23,594 nucleotides of DNA from Burkholderiales bacterium. Lineage in GTDB: Bacteria; Pseudomonadota; Gammaproteobacteria; Burkholderiales; Thiobacillaceae. The notes beneath the pieces are model-generated. The model saw only the letters and a program-made list of their open reading frames with translations. It was not told the origin of the DNA and did no database searches. The DNA lies in contig SXRG01000021.1 of the NCBI GenBank assembly GCA_005793645.1, positions 1 to 23,594 of the forward strand, written 5' to 3'. Below, in pieces: positions 14,320-22,202 of the stretch (the stretch's first letter is position 1; each line of letters begins with the position of its first letter). Made by a program: the position numbers and the translations under genes.

Positions 14320-15056
14320 TGGATACCTCCTTGCTGAATAGCCGCTTGCTGCAACTGCATCAGCTCGCGGATACCTTTTTCAGCCAGATCTAGCAATTGA
14401 TTGAGTTCGCTACGCGAAAAGGCAACGCCTTCGGCGGTGCCCTGCACCTCGATCAGAGTGTCACGGCCCAACATGACCACATTCATATCGGTGTCGCAAT
14501 CAACATCCTCGGCGTAATCGAGATCCAGCACCGGTGTGCCCTGATAAATACCCACCGAGATAGCAGCAACGGGTTCACGCATCACCGAACCGGGAATCTT
14601 CCCCTCCTTGATAAGCCATTCCACTGCATCATGTACGGCCACCCAGGCACCCGTGATGCTGGCGGTACGGGTACCACCGTCGGCTTGCAGGACATCACAG
14701 TCCACATGAATCGTGCGCTCGCCGAGCTGGGACAGGTCTACTGCCGCCCGCAGGGAACGGCCAATCAGTCGCTGAATTTCTTGGGTACGGCCACTCTGTT
14801 TACCTCGCGCTGCCTCACGATCGCCACGCGTATGAGTGGCACGCGGCAACATGCCATATTCGGCGGTAAGCCAGCCCCCTCCGCTCCCGCGCACATGCGG
14901 AGGTACCTTTTCCAGCACGCTGGCGGTGCATAGCACCTTCGTATCACCACACGCAATCAGCACGGAGCCCTCAGCGTGCTTGGTGTAATTTCGGGTGATA
15001 TTTACTGCACGCAATGCATTCACTACGCGGCCCGAGGGGCGGGAGATTTCGGTCAT
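14316..15056 (-). CDS. rph: Ribonuclease PH
   Basis: RNase PH is a phosphate-dependent 3' to 5' exoribonuclease that trims tRNA precursors and forms a ring hexamer. The 246-residue protein starts RPSGR and contains GSVLIACGDTKVLCTASV, GGGWLTAEYGMLPRATHTR and, at about 125-131, the phosphate-binding GGTRTAS. The C-terminal part (DLDYAEDVDCDTDMNVV) is complete, so it is not the frameshifted form seen in E. coli K-12. The ribosome-binding site is weak. It is followed by rdgB with a 4-bp overlap and is divergent from yicC across a 176-base gap. Confidence 0.96.
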   Translation of the reverse strand: MTEISRPSGRVVNALRAVNITRNYTKHAEGSVLIACGDTKVLCTASVLEKVPPHVRGSGGGWLTAEYGMLPRATHTRGDREAARGKQSGRTQEIQRLIGRSLRAAVDLSQLGERTIHVDCDVLQADGGTRTASITGAWVAVHDAVEWLIKEGKIPGSVMREPVAAISVGIYQGTPVLDLDYAEDVDCDTDMNVVMLGRDTLIEVQGTAEGVAFSRSELNQLLDLAEKGIRELMQLQQAAIQQGGIQ

Positions 15057-15095
15057 AACAACACATCCAACATAAGGCCAAGAACAGGGGCTATT

Positions 15096-15101
15096 CTAGC
15101 C
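15096..15101 (-). promoter_or_regulatory. Candidate -10 box of rph
   Basis: TAGAAT on the minus strand matches five of six -10 positions and lies 40 bases upstream of the rph start codon. No convincing -35 is seen at the normal distance. Confidence 0.3.
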
Positions 15102-15138
15102 TGCCAACAGATCTCTATTTAGGTGTTTATTGATTCAA

Positions 15139-15224
15139 TTCCAGAGCTATCCAAAGGGCGAATAACTTGGTGGGGCGCGTGAAGTTAAGTAAACTGTCGT
15201 CCAAATAGCTGTTGAACTCTGGAA
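15139..15224 (+). promoter_or_regulatory. Long-range inverted repeat in the yicC leader
   Basis: TTCCAGAGCTAT (15139-15150) can pair with ATAG (15205-15208) and CTCTGGAA (15217-15224), leaving an 8-base bulge. The second arm includes GGAA, the best ribosome-binding site for the ATG at 15233, so the fold could hide it. Whether the leader is transcribed from far enough upstream is unknown. Confidence 0.35.
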
Positions 15225-15232
15225 CTTATTCC

Positions 15233-16105
15233 ATGCCTTATATCCACAGCATGACCGGCTATGCCAGCCATAGCGTAGATGTCGCCGATGGTCATCTCAG
15301 CCTCGAATTGCGCGCAGTCAATAACCGTTTCCTGGAACTTAATTTCCGCATGAGCGAAGACTTACGGGTGCTTGAAGGCCCCTTGCGCGAACGCATCAGT
15401 GCCCAGGTTGGGCGCGGCAAGGTGGAATGCCGCATCAATTTCCTGCCCCGAAGGGGTGTCGACCTGCCGGCAACTCTCGACACCACGGTACTTGAACAGC
15501 TCCTGCAACTCGTTGCCACAATTCAGCCCCTCGCGCCTCATGCCAGACCCCTTGCCATGGGGGAATTACTGCGCTGGCCGGGAGTGATAACCGAGCCCAA
15601 GATCGACAATGAGGGTCTACAACAGACGATCATGGCCCAAATAAACACCCTCCTAGCCGATTTCAATGCCTCTCGTGCTCGTGAAGGCGAAAAATTGACC
15701 GCGATCCTGCATGAACGCTTGCAGGCAATCCGTGCCCATACAACGCAGCTAAGGCCCCGAGTGCCCGAGATTGTGGCCTTGTACCGCGACAAGCTGCAAA
15801 AACGCCTCATCGAACTCGCCCCCGATCTGGATCAGGACAGAATCGTGCAGGAAGTTGCCCTATTTGCGCAAAAGATCGATGTCGATGAAGAACTCGACCG
15901 TCTTCTGGCCCATCTGAGCGAGGTTGAACGCACCCTCGAAAAGGGTGGCCTGGCCGGAAAACGGCTCGATTTTCTGATGCAGGATCTCAAACGCGAGGCC
16001 AATACCCTCTGTTCCAAGGCTGGTGCGCTTGATGTTTCAAGCACCGCCATCGAGCTTAAAGTCCTCATCGAACAGATGAGAGAACAAATTCAGAATATTG
16101 AATAG
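15233..16105 (+). CDS. yicC: YicC family endoribonuclease
   Basis: A 290-residue protein of the YicC family, cytosolic endoribonucleases linked to stationary-phase RNA turnover. It has the conserved start IHSMTGYAS, ELRAVNNRFLELNFR, GRGKVECRI, LLRWPGV and the C-terminal half with QKIDVDEELDRLLAHL, GKRLDFLMQDLKREANTL and the ending IELKVLIEQMREQIQNIE, which is the same as I recall for the E. coli protein. The frame is open to a TTG at 15212, but ATG at 15233 has GGAA 8-12 bases upstream and matches the family start. gmk follows after 9 bases. yicC-gmk-rpoZ-spoT order is typical. Confidence 0.94.
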   Translation: MPYIHSMTGYASHSVDVADGHLSLELRAVNNRFLELNFRMSEDLRVLEGPLRERISAQVGRGKVECRINFLPRRGVDLPATLDTTVLEQLLQLVATIQPLAPHARPLAMGELLRWPGVITEPKIDNEGLQQTIMAQINTLLADFNASRAREGEKLTAILHERLQAIRAHTTQLRPRVPEIVALYRDKLQKRLIELAPDLDQDRIVQEVALFAQKIDVDEELDRLLAHLSEVERTLEKGGLAGKRLDFLMQDLKREANTLCSKAGALDVSSTAIELKVLIEQMREQIQNIE

Positions 16106-16114
16106 AAAGCATTT

Positions 16115-16720
16115 ATGTCCGGAAATCTGTTTGTAGTCTCTGCCCCGTCCGGGGCTGGAAAATCCAGCTTGGTCAAGGCACTGCTGGCCCGCGACCCGCA
16201 CATCCATGTGTCAGTCTCACACACGACACGCACCCCGCGCCCCGGTGAGATCAACGGCCGGGAATATCACTTTATTGATCGTGGAACCTTCACCATCATG
16301 CAGGCGCGCGGTGAGTTTCTGGAGAGCGCCGAGGTCTATGGCAACTTCTACGGCACCTCACAGGTTGGAATTGCGGCACAGCGCGCCGCAGGCAGCGACA
16401 TCCTGTTAGAAATCGACTGGCAAGGTGCCGAGCGCATCCGCACCTTGGTCCCTGAGGCCATTGGGATTTTCATCCTGCCGCCCTCGCTCGCTGCGTTAAA
16501 AAACCGCTTGGAGGGTCGCGGTCAGGACAGCGCCGAGATCATCGCTGGCCGTCTGGCCGCTGCCCAGGATGACATTGCGCACGCCAACGCCTTTGATTAT
16601 GTCTTGATCAACGATGTCTTCGAAACCGCGTTGGAAGATCTGCTGGCCATCTGCCGAAGTCAACGGCAGCGACAACGCAGCGAAACTCATGCGCTAGTCG
16701 CCGCATTACTAGCCAATTGA
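16115..16720 (+). CDS. gmk: Guanylate kinase
   Basis: Guanylate kinase phosphorylates GMP to GDP with ATP, feeding GTP and (p)ppGpp pools. The 201-residue protein has a P-loop SAPSGAGKSS (9-18) and GMP-binding features SHTTRTPRPGE, REYHF and EVYGNFYGTS. The C-terminal lid and core (DIAHANAFDYVLINDVFETAL) are complete. It begins 9 bases after yicC with only a weak purine-rich site. Its neighbours rpoZ and spoT link it to the stringent response. Confidence 0.97.
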   Translation: MSGNLFVVSAPSGAGKSSLVKALLARDPHIHVSVSHTTRTPRPGEINGREYHFIDRGTFTIMQARGEFLESAEVYGNFYGTSQVGIAAQRAAGSDILLEIDWQGAERIRTLVPEAIGIFILPPSLAALKNRLEGRGQDSAEIIAGRLAAAQDDIAHANAFDYVLINDVFETALEDLLAICRSQRQRQRSETHALVAALLAN

Positions 16721-16722
16721 GG

Positions 16723-16728
16723 TAAAAT
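16723..16728 (+). promoter_or_regulatory. Candidate -10 box upstream of rpoZ
   Basis: TAAAAT, preceded by GG, matches five of six -10 positions and lies just after the gmk stop, 30 bases before the rpoZ start codon. An RNA start near 16735 would give a leader of about 23 bases. The same GGTAAAAT string occurs before ubiC. No clear -35. Confidence 0.35.
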
Positions 16729-16757
16729 AGTCGTACTTTTATGACAGGAACACGCCC

Positions 16758-16964
16758 ATGGCTCGCGTAACCGTTGACGATTGTCTCACCCATATCCCCA
16801 ACCGCTTTGAAATGACCCTGGCTGCCAGCTGGCGCGCACGCCGCATTCTCGTCGGTGCCGAGCCTAGGGTTGAGGCCAACCGTGACAAACCCACCGTTAT
16901 CGCCCTGCGTGAGATCGCCGCGGGGAAAACCGGAGTGGACGAGTTGCTCCGCGCACAGCCCTAA
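16758..16964 (+). CDS. rpoZ: RNA polymerase omega subunit
   Basis: A 68-residue protein that helps assemble RNA polymerase and forms part of a ppGpp-binding site. MARVTVDDCLTHIPNRFEMTL and the following basic helix and KPTVIALREIAAG are the conserved omega signature. It is shorter than the 91 residues of E. coli but covers the conserved core, as in other Gammaproteobacteria. AGGAA precedes the ATG by about 9 bases. spoT starts 24 bases after its stop. Confidence 0.96.
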   Translation: MARVTVDDCLTHIPNRFEMTLAASWRARRILVGAEPRVEANRDKPTVIALREIAAGKTGVDELLRAQP

Positions 16965-16988
16965 CTAACGGCGGCTCTGGCTCACCTC

Positions 16989-19208
16989 ATGGCCTCTCCT
17001 GTGGTGACCCCCTCCTCCGCCCCCCCGCGCTCCAAGCCCCCCCCCACCGGACCACTCCCAGCCTCCCACCTCGGAGCTCTTCCAGTACTCGATTACCTCA
17101 AGCCTGAAGAAAAACAGGTTTTCGAGCGTGCCTACGCCTACAGTGCCGCGGCTCATACCGGTCAACTGCGCGCGGACGGTACGAATTACATCACCCACCC
17201 GCTTGCCGTTGCCGAGATCCTCGCCTCTTGGCACATGGATCTGCAAACCTTGGCAGCGGCGCTGCTCCACGATGTTGTCGAAGATACGGACATCTCCCAT
17301 GCCGACATTGCGGCCCAGTTTGGCGAATCCATCGCGGCCTTGGTCGATGGTGTTACCAAACTCGACCGAATCCATTTCGAGAGCAAGGCCGAAGCACAGG
17401 CAGAAAACTTCCGCAAGATGCTGCTGGCCATGTCGCGCGATGTCCGTGTCATTCTCATCAAGCTTGCCGATCGCAGTCACAATATGCGCACGCTGGGGGC
17501 GATGGACGAATCCAAACGCCAGCGTATCGCTCAAGAGACGCTGGATATCTATGCCCCCATTGCCAACCGCCTGGGCCTGAATCGCCTCTATCAAGAGCTT
17601 GAAGACCTTGCCTTTCGCCACCTTCACCCCACCCGCTATCGGGTGCTGGAAAAGGCGATTCAGGAGGCCCGCATTGACCGCGCTACCGTCTTGGAAAAGA
17701 TCCGCGCGCACATCCAGAAAAGCCTCGCCGAGGTCGGCTTGACGGCTGAGGTCACCCAGCGTGAAAAACATCTGGCCAGTATCCATCGCAAGATGCAGGC
17801 CAAGCACCTGACCTTTGCCGAGGTTTATGACATCTACGGCTTCCGGGTCATCACCGAAAATCAGCTCGCCTGCTATACTGCACTAGGGGTTCTGCATGGC
17901 TTATACAAACCCATTCCGGGCAAGTTCAAGGACTACATTGCCATCGGCAAGGCCAACGGCTACCAATCCCTACACACCACCCTGTTTGGTCCCTTTGGCG
18001 CTCCAATCGAAGTACAGGTTCGCTCGCGCGACATGCATCATCTGGCTGAATCCGGGGTTGCCTCGCATTGGATGTACAAGTCGGCCGGAGGGGATCTCTC
18101 CGCCGCCCAGAAACAAGCCCACAAATGGCTACAGGGACTGCTCGACATACAAGCCGATAGCCGCGATTCAACTGAGTTTCTCGAACACATCAAGGTAGAC
18201 CTGTTTCCAGACGCAGTCTATGTCTTCACCCCCAAGGGCAAGATCATGTCCCTACCGCGCGGGGCCACGGCCATCGACTTTGCCTATGCGGTTCACACCA
18301 CGATTGGTAACCACTGTCACTCCGTACGCATCAATGGCGATTTGGCCCCGCTCTCGACCTCGCTATGCAATGGTGACCGAGTTGAGGTCCTGACCGACGA
18401 TCACATCACGCCCAGTCCGACCTGGGCGCACTTTGCCTTCACCGGCAAGGCCCGCGCCCAGATCCGGAGCGCCATCAAACGTGCCAACCAGCAGGATTCC
18501 GAGGCCTTAGGCGTCCTGCTTCTGGGGCAGGCCCTGCGCGCCTTCGGCACCAACCCCGAGACAATCAGCCCCTCACAATGGCAAAAATATTCGCGTGCTA
18601 CCGGGCACAACCGAACCGAGACCCTCACCGATATCGGCCTCGGAAAGCAACTCGGTGTGGTCGTCGCCCGGCAATTGCTGGTTCATGACGAAGTATCCAG
18701 CGCCCACACCCCTGGGCCTCTCCTGATTCGCGGTAGCGAAGGCATCGCTGTTCGCATGGGGCGTTGTTGCAGTCCCATCCCGGGCGATCCGATTATCGGG
18801 CAGATCAAGAAAAACCAGGGGCTCATCATCCATACGCATGATTGCTCCCAGATCAGCCACTACCGCGAAGACCCCGATAAATGGATCAATGTGGAGTGGG
18901 CCAGCGAACTCGATCGCGTCTTCCGGGTCATCATCCGCGTCGTCGCCCTGAATCAGCGCGGCGTCCTCGCACGGATTGCCAGCATCATCGCCGGCGAAGG
19001 CTCCAACATCGACGATGTGCATATGATCGAAGACAGCGGTAGCGCACATACCCAGCTCGTCTTCACCGTCGAGGTACAAAATCGGGCCCACCTCTCGCGC
19101 CTGATGCGCGCCATGCGCGCCTTACCCGAGGTCTCCCGTATCCACCGCCTAAAGAATTCCTCCGAGGCCCATACCCATCGTTCCCAGCCCAGTTCCAAAG
19201 AACCATGA
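16989..19208 (+). CDS. spoT: Bifunctional (p)ppGpp synthetase/hydrolase SpoT
   Basis: This enzyme makes and degrades (p)ppGpp in the stringent response. It has 739 residues. Domain order: Pro/Ser-rich N-terminus (1-30), HD hydrolase about 50-190 with H70, H94-D95 (LLHDVVEDT) and D161, synthetase about 255-370 (YDIYGFRV, GKFKDYIA, GYQSLHT), TGS about 405-468, and C-terminal ACT about 645-718. The intact HD motif points to hydrolase activity, and the synthetase core is also complete. A conserved CCSPIPGD lies at 593-600. The N-terminal 30 codons contain C7 and C9 runs. No strong ribosome-binding site precedes the ATG, 24 bases after rpoZ. The stop overlaps ridA by 4 bases. Confidence 0.96.
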   Translation: MASPVVTPSSAPPRSKPPPTGPLPASHLGALPVLDYLKPEEKQVFERAYAYSAAAHTGQLRADGTNYITHPLAVAEILASWHMDLQTLAAALLHDVVEDTDISHADIAAQFGESIAALVDGVTKLDRIHFESKAEAQAENFRKMLLAMSRDVRVILIKLADRSHNMRTLGAMDESKRQRIAQETLDIYAPIANRLGLNRLYQELEDLAFRHLHPTRYRVLEKAIQEARIDRATVLEKIRAHIQKSLAEVGLTAEVTQREKHLASIHRKMQAKHLTFAEVYDIYGFRVITENQLACYTALGVLHGLYKPIPGKFKDYIAIGKANGYQSLHTTLFGPFGAPIEVQVRSRDMHHLAESGVASHWMYKSAGGDLSAAQKQAHKWLQGLLDIQADSRDSTEFLEHIKVDLFPDAVYVFTPKGKIMSLPRGATAIDFAYAVHTTIGNHCHSVRINGDLAPLSTSLCNGDRVEVLTDDHITPSPTWAHFAFTGKARAQIRSAIKRANQQDSEALGVLLLGQALRAFGTNPETISPSQWQKYSRATGHNRTETLTDIGLGKQLGVVVARQLLVHDEVSSAHTPGPLLIRGSEGIAVRMGRCCSPIPGDPIIGQIKKNQGLIIHTHDCSQISHYREDPDKWINVEWASELDRVFRVIIRVVALNQRGVLARIASIIAGEGSNIDDVHMIEDSGSAHTQLVFTVEVQNRAHLSRLMRAMRALPEVSRIHRLKNSSEAHTHRSQPSSKEP

Positions 19209-19591
19209 AAACCATTATCGTCACCGCCAACGCCCCTGCCGCTATCGGCACCTATTCCCAAGCCGTCAAGAGCGGCGACACAGTATACCTGTCTGGCCAG
19301 ATCGGCCTCGACCCATCCAGCATGACAATGGTTGACGGCATCGAGGCGCAGATTCATCGCGTCTTCGCCAACCTGCATGCCGTATGTGACGCCGCTGGCG
19401 GTAGTCTCAACGATGTGGTCAAGCTCAATGTATTCCTCACCGATCTGAGTCACTTTTCCATGGTCAACGAGATTATGGCGCAATACTTCCAGCAACCCTA
19501 CCCTGCCCGCGCCGCTGTCGGCGTCGCCAATCTACCGCGTAACGCTTTGGTCGAGGCCGATGGGGTTTTGGTGCTGAACAACGCAAATTAA
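19205..19591 (+). CDS. ridA: RidA family 2-iminobutanoate/2-iminopropanoate deaminase
   Basis: RidA hydrolyses reactive enamines and imines made by pyridoxal-phosphate enzymes. The 128-residue protein has the family motifs APAAIGTYSQAVKSG, VYLSGQIGLDP, QIHRVFANLHAV and, near the C-terminus, YPARAAVGVANLPRNALVE, containing the arginine that binds the substrate carboxylate. It is a cytosolic trimer in studied cases. The ATG overlaps the spoT stop by 4 bases, a common gene order in Gammaproteobacteria. recG follows after 21 bases. Confidence 0.95.
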   Translation: MKTIIVTANAPAAIGTYSQAVKSGDTVYLSGQIGLDPSSMTMVDGIEAQIHRVFANLHAVCDAAGGSLNDVVKLNVFLTDLSHFSMVNEIMAQYFQQPYPARAAVGVANLPRNALVEADGVLVLNNAN

Positions 19592-19612
19592 GAACTGAAC
19601 GCTAGGTGTTAA

Positions 19613-21664
19613 GTGCCCAAGGATAAGGAGCCCCATCGCCTGCTCGGCCTGGCCCAGGCGACCGACCTGATCCTGCACCTGCCACTGCGATTTGAAGACG
19701 AAACCCGGCTGACCCCGTTTACCCAGCTAAAACCTGGCTTGGTTGCCCAGGTCGAGGGGGTTCTGGTCCACATGGAACGGTCACGCGGTGGGCGAACGCA
19801 ACTGTTGTTCGAGATTCAGGACGCAACCAACGCACGACTACGCATTCGCCTGTTGCACTTTCGCCCCAATCAGGTTGCGGCCCTCTCCCCCGGAGTGACG
19901 GTGCGCGCCTTTGGCGAGGCACGCACCGGTCTGTTCGGAATGGAAATGGTGCATCCTCGCTACCGCGTGTTGAGACCATCAACACCCTTACAAAAAACGC
20001 TGACGCCGGTCTATCCCAATGTTGCTGCGCTGTCGCAATACCGCCTGCGCCAGGCCATTGCCGCAGAACTCGACGCGGCGGATCTGGCCGACAGCCTGCC
20101 TGAACCACTACGCCAGCATCTGGGCCTGCCCGAGTTCGCGGCTACCCTGCGGTTTCTGCACCAACCACCGGCCAACGCGGATACGGCACTGTTGGAACTG
20201 CGCCAGGGACCGGCCTGGGAGCGGCTCAAATTTGATGAATTGCTGGCCCAACAGATCTCTCTACAACGCGCCACGATAGAGCGGAAGTATCAACATGCCG
20301 TCCCCCTGAATGATGCACAAGAACTTGGCCCGCGCCTCTTGGCTGGTCTGCCCTTCACTCTCACGACAGCGCAGGCACGCTGCCTGGACGAGATTCGTAC
20401 CGACCTGGCCGCGCCGCACCCCATGCACCGCCTGCTGCAAGGCGATGTTGGTAGCGGCAAGACCTGCGTCGCTGCCGCCTGCGCCGCCCTTGCCGTCGGC
20501 AGTGGTATGCAGGTGGCACTGATGGCACCGACCGAACTCCTGGCCGAACAGATCTACCAAAAACTCCGCGACGGGTTCACGCCCTTGGGGGTTAATGTTG
20601 TTTGGCTGTCCAGCGCCGTCAAGGGAAAGGCGCGAAGCGCCGCGCTGGCCGCCCTAGCCGATGGCCGTGCCCCCATCGCGGTCGGCACCCATGCCCTCAT
20701 TCAGGACGATGTCACCTTCGCCCGTTTAGGACTGGTCATTGTCGATGAACAACACCGCTTCGGGGTCGAACAAAGGTTGGCCTTAAGGGCCAAAGCGGCC
20801 CCCTCCCCCATCGGGGAAGGGGCTGAAAAAGAGGGAAAGGTGCTGCCGCACTTGCTGATGATGTCCGCCACCCCCATCCCGCGCACGCTGGCAATGAGTT
20901 ATTACGCCGACCTTTCCATTTCCAGCATCGACAGCCTACCCCCCGGACGCACGCCCATCGAAACGCGGGTCATGAGCGACGCCCGCCGCACCGAGGTGAT
21001 CACTCGGCTAGCCGAGTTTTGCGCCAGTGGTGGGCAAAGCTATTGGGTTTGCCCCTTGATTGAAGAGTCAGAAAAGCTAGATTTGAAGGCTGCGATCGAT
21101 GCCCATGCCGAGATTAGCGCCGCGCTACCGCAGCTCACAATCGGCTTGATACATGGCCGCATGAAGGCAACGGAAAAGGCAGCCGTTATGGCCGCGTTCA
21201 AGGCGGGTGAACAGAATGTGCTGGGCGCCACCACGGTCAACGAGGTGGGCGTCGAATTACCCAACGCCAGCCTGATGGTGATCGAACACGCTGAGCGCAT
21301 GGGTTTGGCGCAAATGCATCAATTGCGTGGCCGGGTGGGACGCGGGACCCGCGCCTCAACCTGTCTGCTGATCTATAGCAAACCCATCGGTGCGATCGCC
21401 CATGAGCGCCTCGCCATTCTCCGCGACAGCCAAGACGGTTTCGAGATTGCCCGCCACGACCTGCGCCTGCGCGGCCCCGGTGAGCGCCTCGGCGCCCGGC
21501 AGTCCGGACAGCAAATGCTGCGTTTTGCCGATATCGAAAGCGACGCACATCTACTGGAACCTGCCAGCAACGCTGCCGCCGAGCTACTGCGCCAACACCC
21601 CGACGCCGTTAAACGCCACATCGACCGCTGGTTACTCGGAGGCGAAGCGCGGCTGTACGCCTGA
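19613..21664 (+). CDS. recG: ATP-dependent DNA helicase RecG
   Basis: RecG remodels stalled replication forks and branch-migrates Holliday junctions. The 683-residue protein has the wedge/OB domain at about 35-125, then the SF2 helicase motifs: Walker A GDVGSGKT (277-284), DEQH (378-381), SATPIPRT (418-425), and the C-terminal TTVNEVGVELPNA and QLRGRVGRG. The start is GTG at 19613, directly after an in-frame TAA, with AGG 7-9 bases upstream. This is about 20 residues shorter than E. coli RecG; the usual N-terminal GVG segment is missing. Residues about 395-408 (SPIGEGAEKE) are an insertion between motifs II and III encoded by a palindromic repeat. All catalytic motifs are intact, so it should work. 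Confidence 0.96.
   Translation: MPKDKEPHRLLGLAQATDLILHLPLRFEDETRLTPFTQLKPGLVAQVEGVLVHMERSRGGRTQLLFEIQDATNARLRIRLLHFRPNQVAALSPGVTVRAFGEARTGLFGMEMVHPRYRVLRPSTPLQKTLTPVYPNVAALSQYRLRQAIAAELDAADLADSLPEPLRQHLGLPEFAATLRFLHQPPANADTALLELRQGPAWERLKFDELLAQQISLQRATIERKYQHAVPLNDAQELGPRLLAGLPFTLTTAQARCLDEIRTDLAAPHPMHRLLQGDVGSGKTCVAAACAALAVGSGMQVALMAPTELLAEQIYQKLRDGFTPLGVNVVWLSSAVKGKARSAALAALADGRAPIAVGTHALIQDDVTFARLGLVIVDEQHRFGVEQRLALRAKAAPSPIGEGAEKEGKVLPHLLMMSATPIPRTLAMSYYADLSISSIDSLPPGRTPIETRVMSDARRTEVITRLAEFCASGGQSYWVCPLIEESEKLDLKAAIDAHAEISAALPQLTIGLIHGRMKATEKAAVMAAFKAGEQNVLGATTVNEVGVELPNASLMVIEHAERMGLAQMHQLRGRVGRGTRASTCLLIYSKPIGAIAHERLAILRDSQDGFEIARHDLRLRGPGERLGARQSGQQMLRFADIESDAHLLEPASNAAAELLRQHPDAVKRHIDRWLLGGEARLYA
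20798..20823 (+). repeat. Palindromic repeat-like insertion within recG
   Basis: A G/C-only hairpin: GCCCCCTCCCC pairs with GGGGAAGGGGC with one mismatch and a loop of four to six bases, followed by GAAAAAGAGGGA. It translates as PSPIGEG, the peptide typical of CCCTCTCCCC...GGGGAGAGGG intergenic repeats found in many proteobacterial genomes. It lies in frame between helicase motifs II and III. Confidence 0.6.
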
Positions 21665-21672
21665 GAGACAGG

Positions 21673-21678
21673 TAAAAT
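21673..21678 (+). promoter_or_regulatory. Candidate -10 box upstream of ubiC
   Basis: TAAAAT lies 8 bases before the ubiC ATG; an RNA start 6-8 bases downstream would fall at or beside the start codon, giving an almost leaderless message. It uses the same GGTAAAAT string as before rpoZ. No -35 is recognisable. Confidence 0.3.
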
Positions 21679-21686
21679 GCGCGGCT

Positions 21687-22202
21687 ATGTCTAATCTTTG
21701 GCTTCCTTCCCCCGTATTAACCGGGCGGGCGCATGGCTGGCTCACCCGGCCCGGCTCGCTTACCGCCCATCTGCGCCAACATTGTCCGGCCTTCAATGTG
21801 CTGCGTCTGCGTCAAGGGCTGGGCCAACCGCACCTCGATGAGTGGGCGCCGCTGCAACTGGTTCGGCCAAAGCGGGTGCTGGTGCGCGAGGTATTGCTGC
21901 GTTGCGGCGATACGCCCCTAGTATTTGCCCACAGCATCACGGCACTGGAAAGCGTTAACGGTCCCTGGCGCGCGCTGGCGGGGCTAGGCAACCGACCCTT
22001 GGGCGAGGCGCTGTTTCTCAATCCGCGCATCACGCGTGAACCGCTTGACTACTGCTGCATTGATACCCGCCATCCCCTCTACCGTGCCGCCGTAACTGCC
22101 GTCCCCCTCGCGCCGCGCCAGCTTTGGGCCCGCCGCGCGCGTTATCTGCTCGACGGCGCCCCGCTCTTGGTGAGCGAGGTTTTTTTGCCGGGCTTGTCGT
22201 GA
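21687..22202 (+). CDS. ubiC: Chorismate pyruvate-lyase
   Basis: UbiC converts chorismate to 4-hydroxybenzoate and pyruvate, the first step of ubiquinone synthesis. The 171-residue protein has VREVLLRCGDTPLVFAHS (about 66-83), with R67 in the substrate-binding position, LGEALF (105-110) and the C-terminal SEVFLPGL with E164, matching the E. coli active-site glutamate region. The frame is open far upstream inside recG, but that part is a shadow; ATG at 21687 starts MSNLWLPSPVLTG, 22 bases after the recG stop. It lacks a clear ribosome-binding site. The stop overlaps the ubiA start by 4 bases. Confidence 0.92.
   Translation: MSNLWLPSPVLTGRAHGWLTRPGSLTAHLRQHCPAFNVLRLRQGLGQPHLDEWAPLQLVRPKRVLVREVLLRCGDTPLVFAHSITALESVNGPWRALAGLGNRPLGEALFLNPRITREPLDYCCIDTRHPLYRAAVTAVPLAPRQLWARRARYLLDGAPLLVSEVFLPGLS

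Noticed and set aside
16965..17807. A 280-codon minus-strand open frame
   Set aside because: It lies entirely antisense to the well-supported spoT gene, its product has no recognisable motif and its C-terminal part is Gly/Arg low complexity from antisense poly-C.
21390..21686. Upstream extension of ubiC by 99 codons
   Set aside because: This part overlaps the recG 3' end in another frame and does not resemble UbiC; the family start is at 21687.
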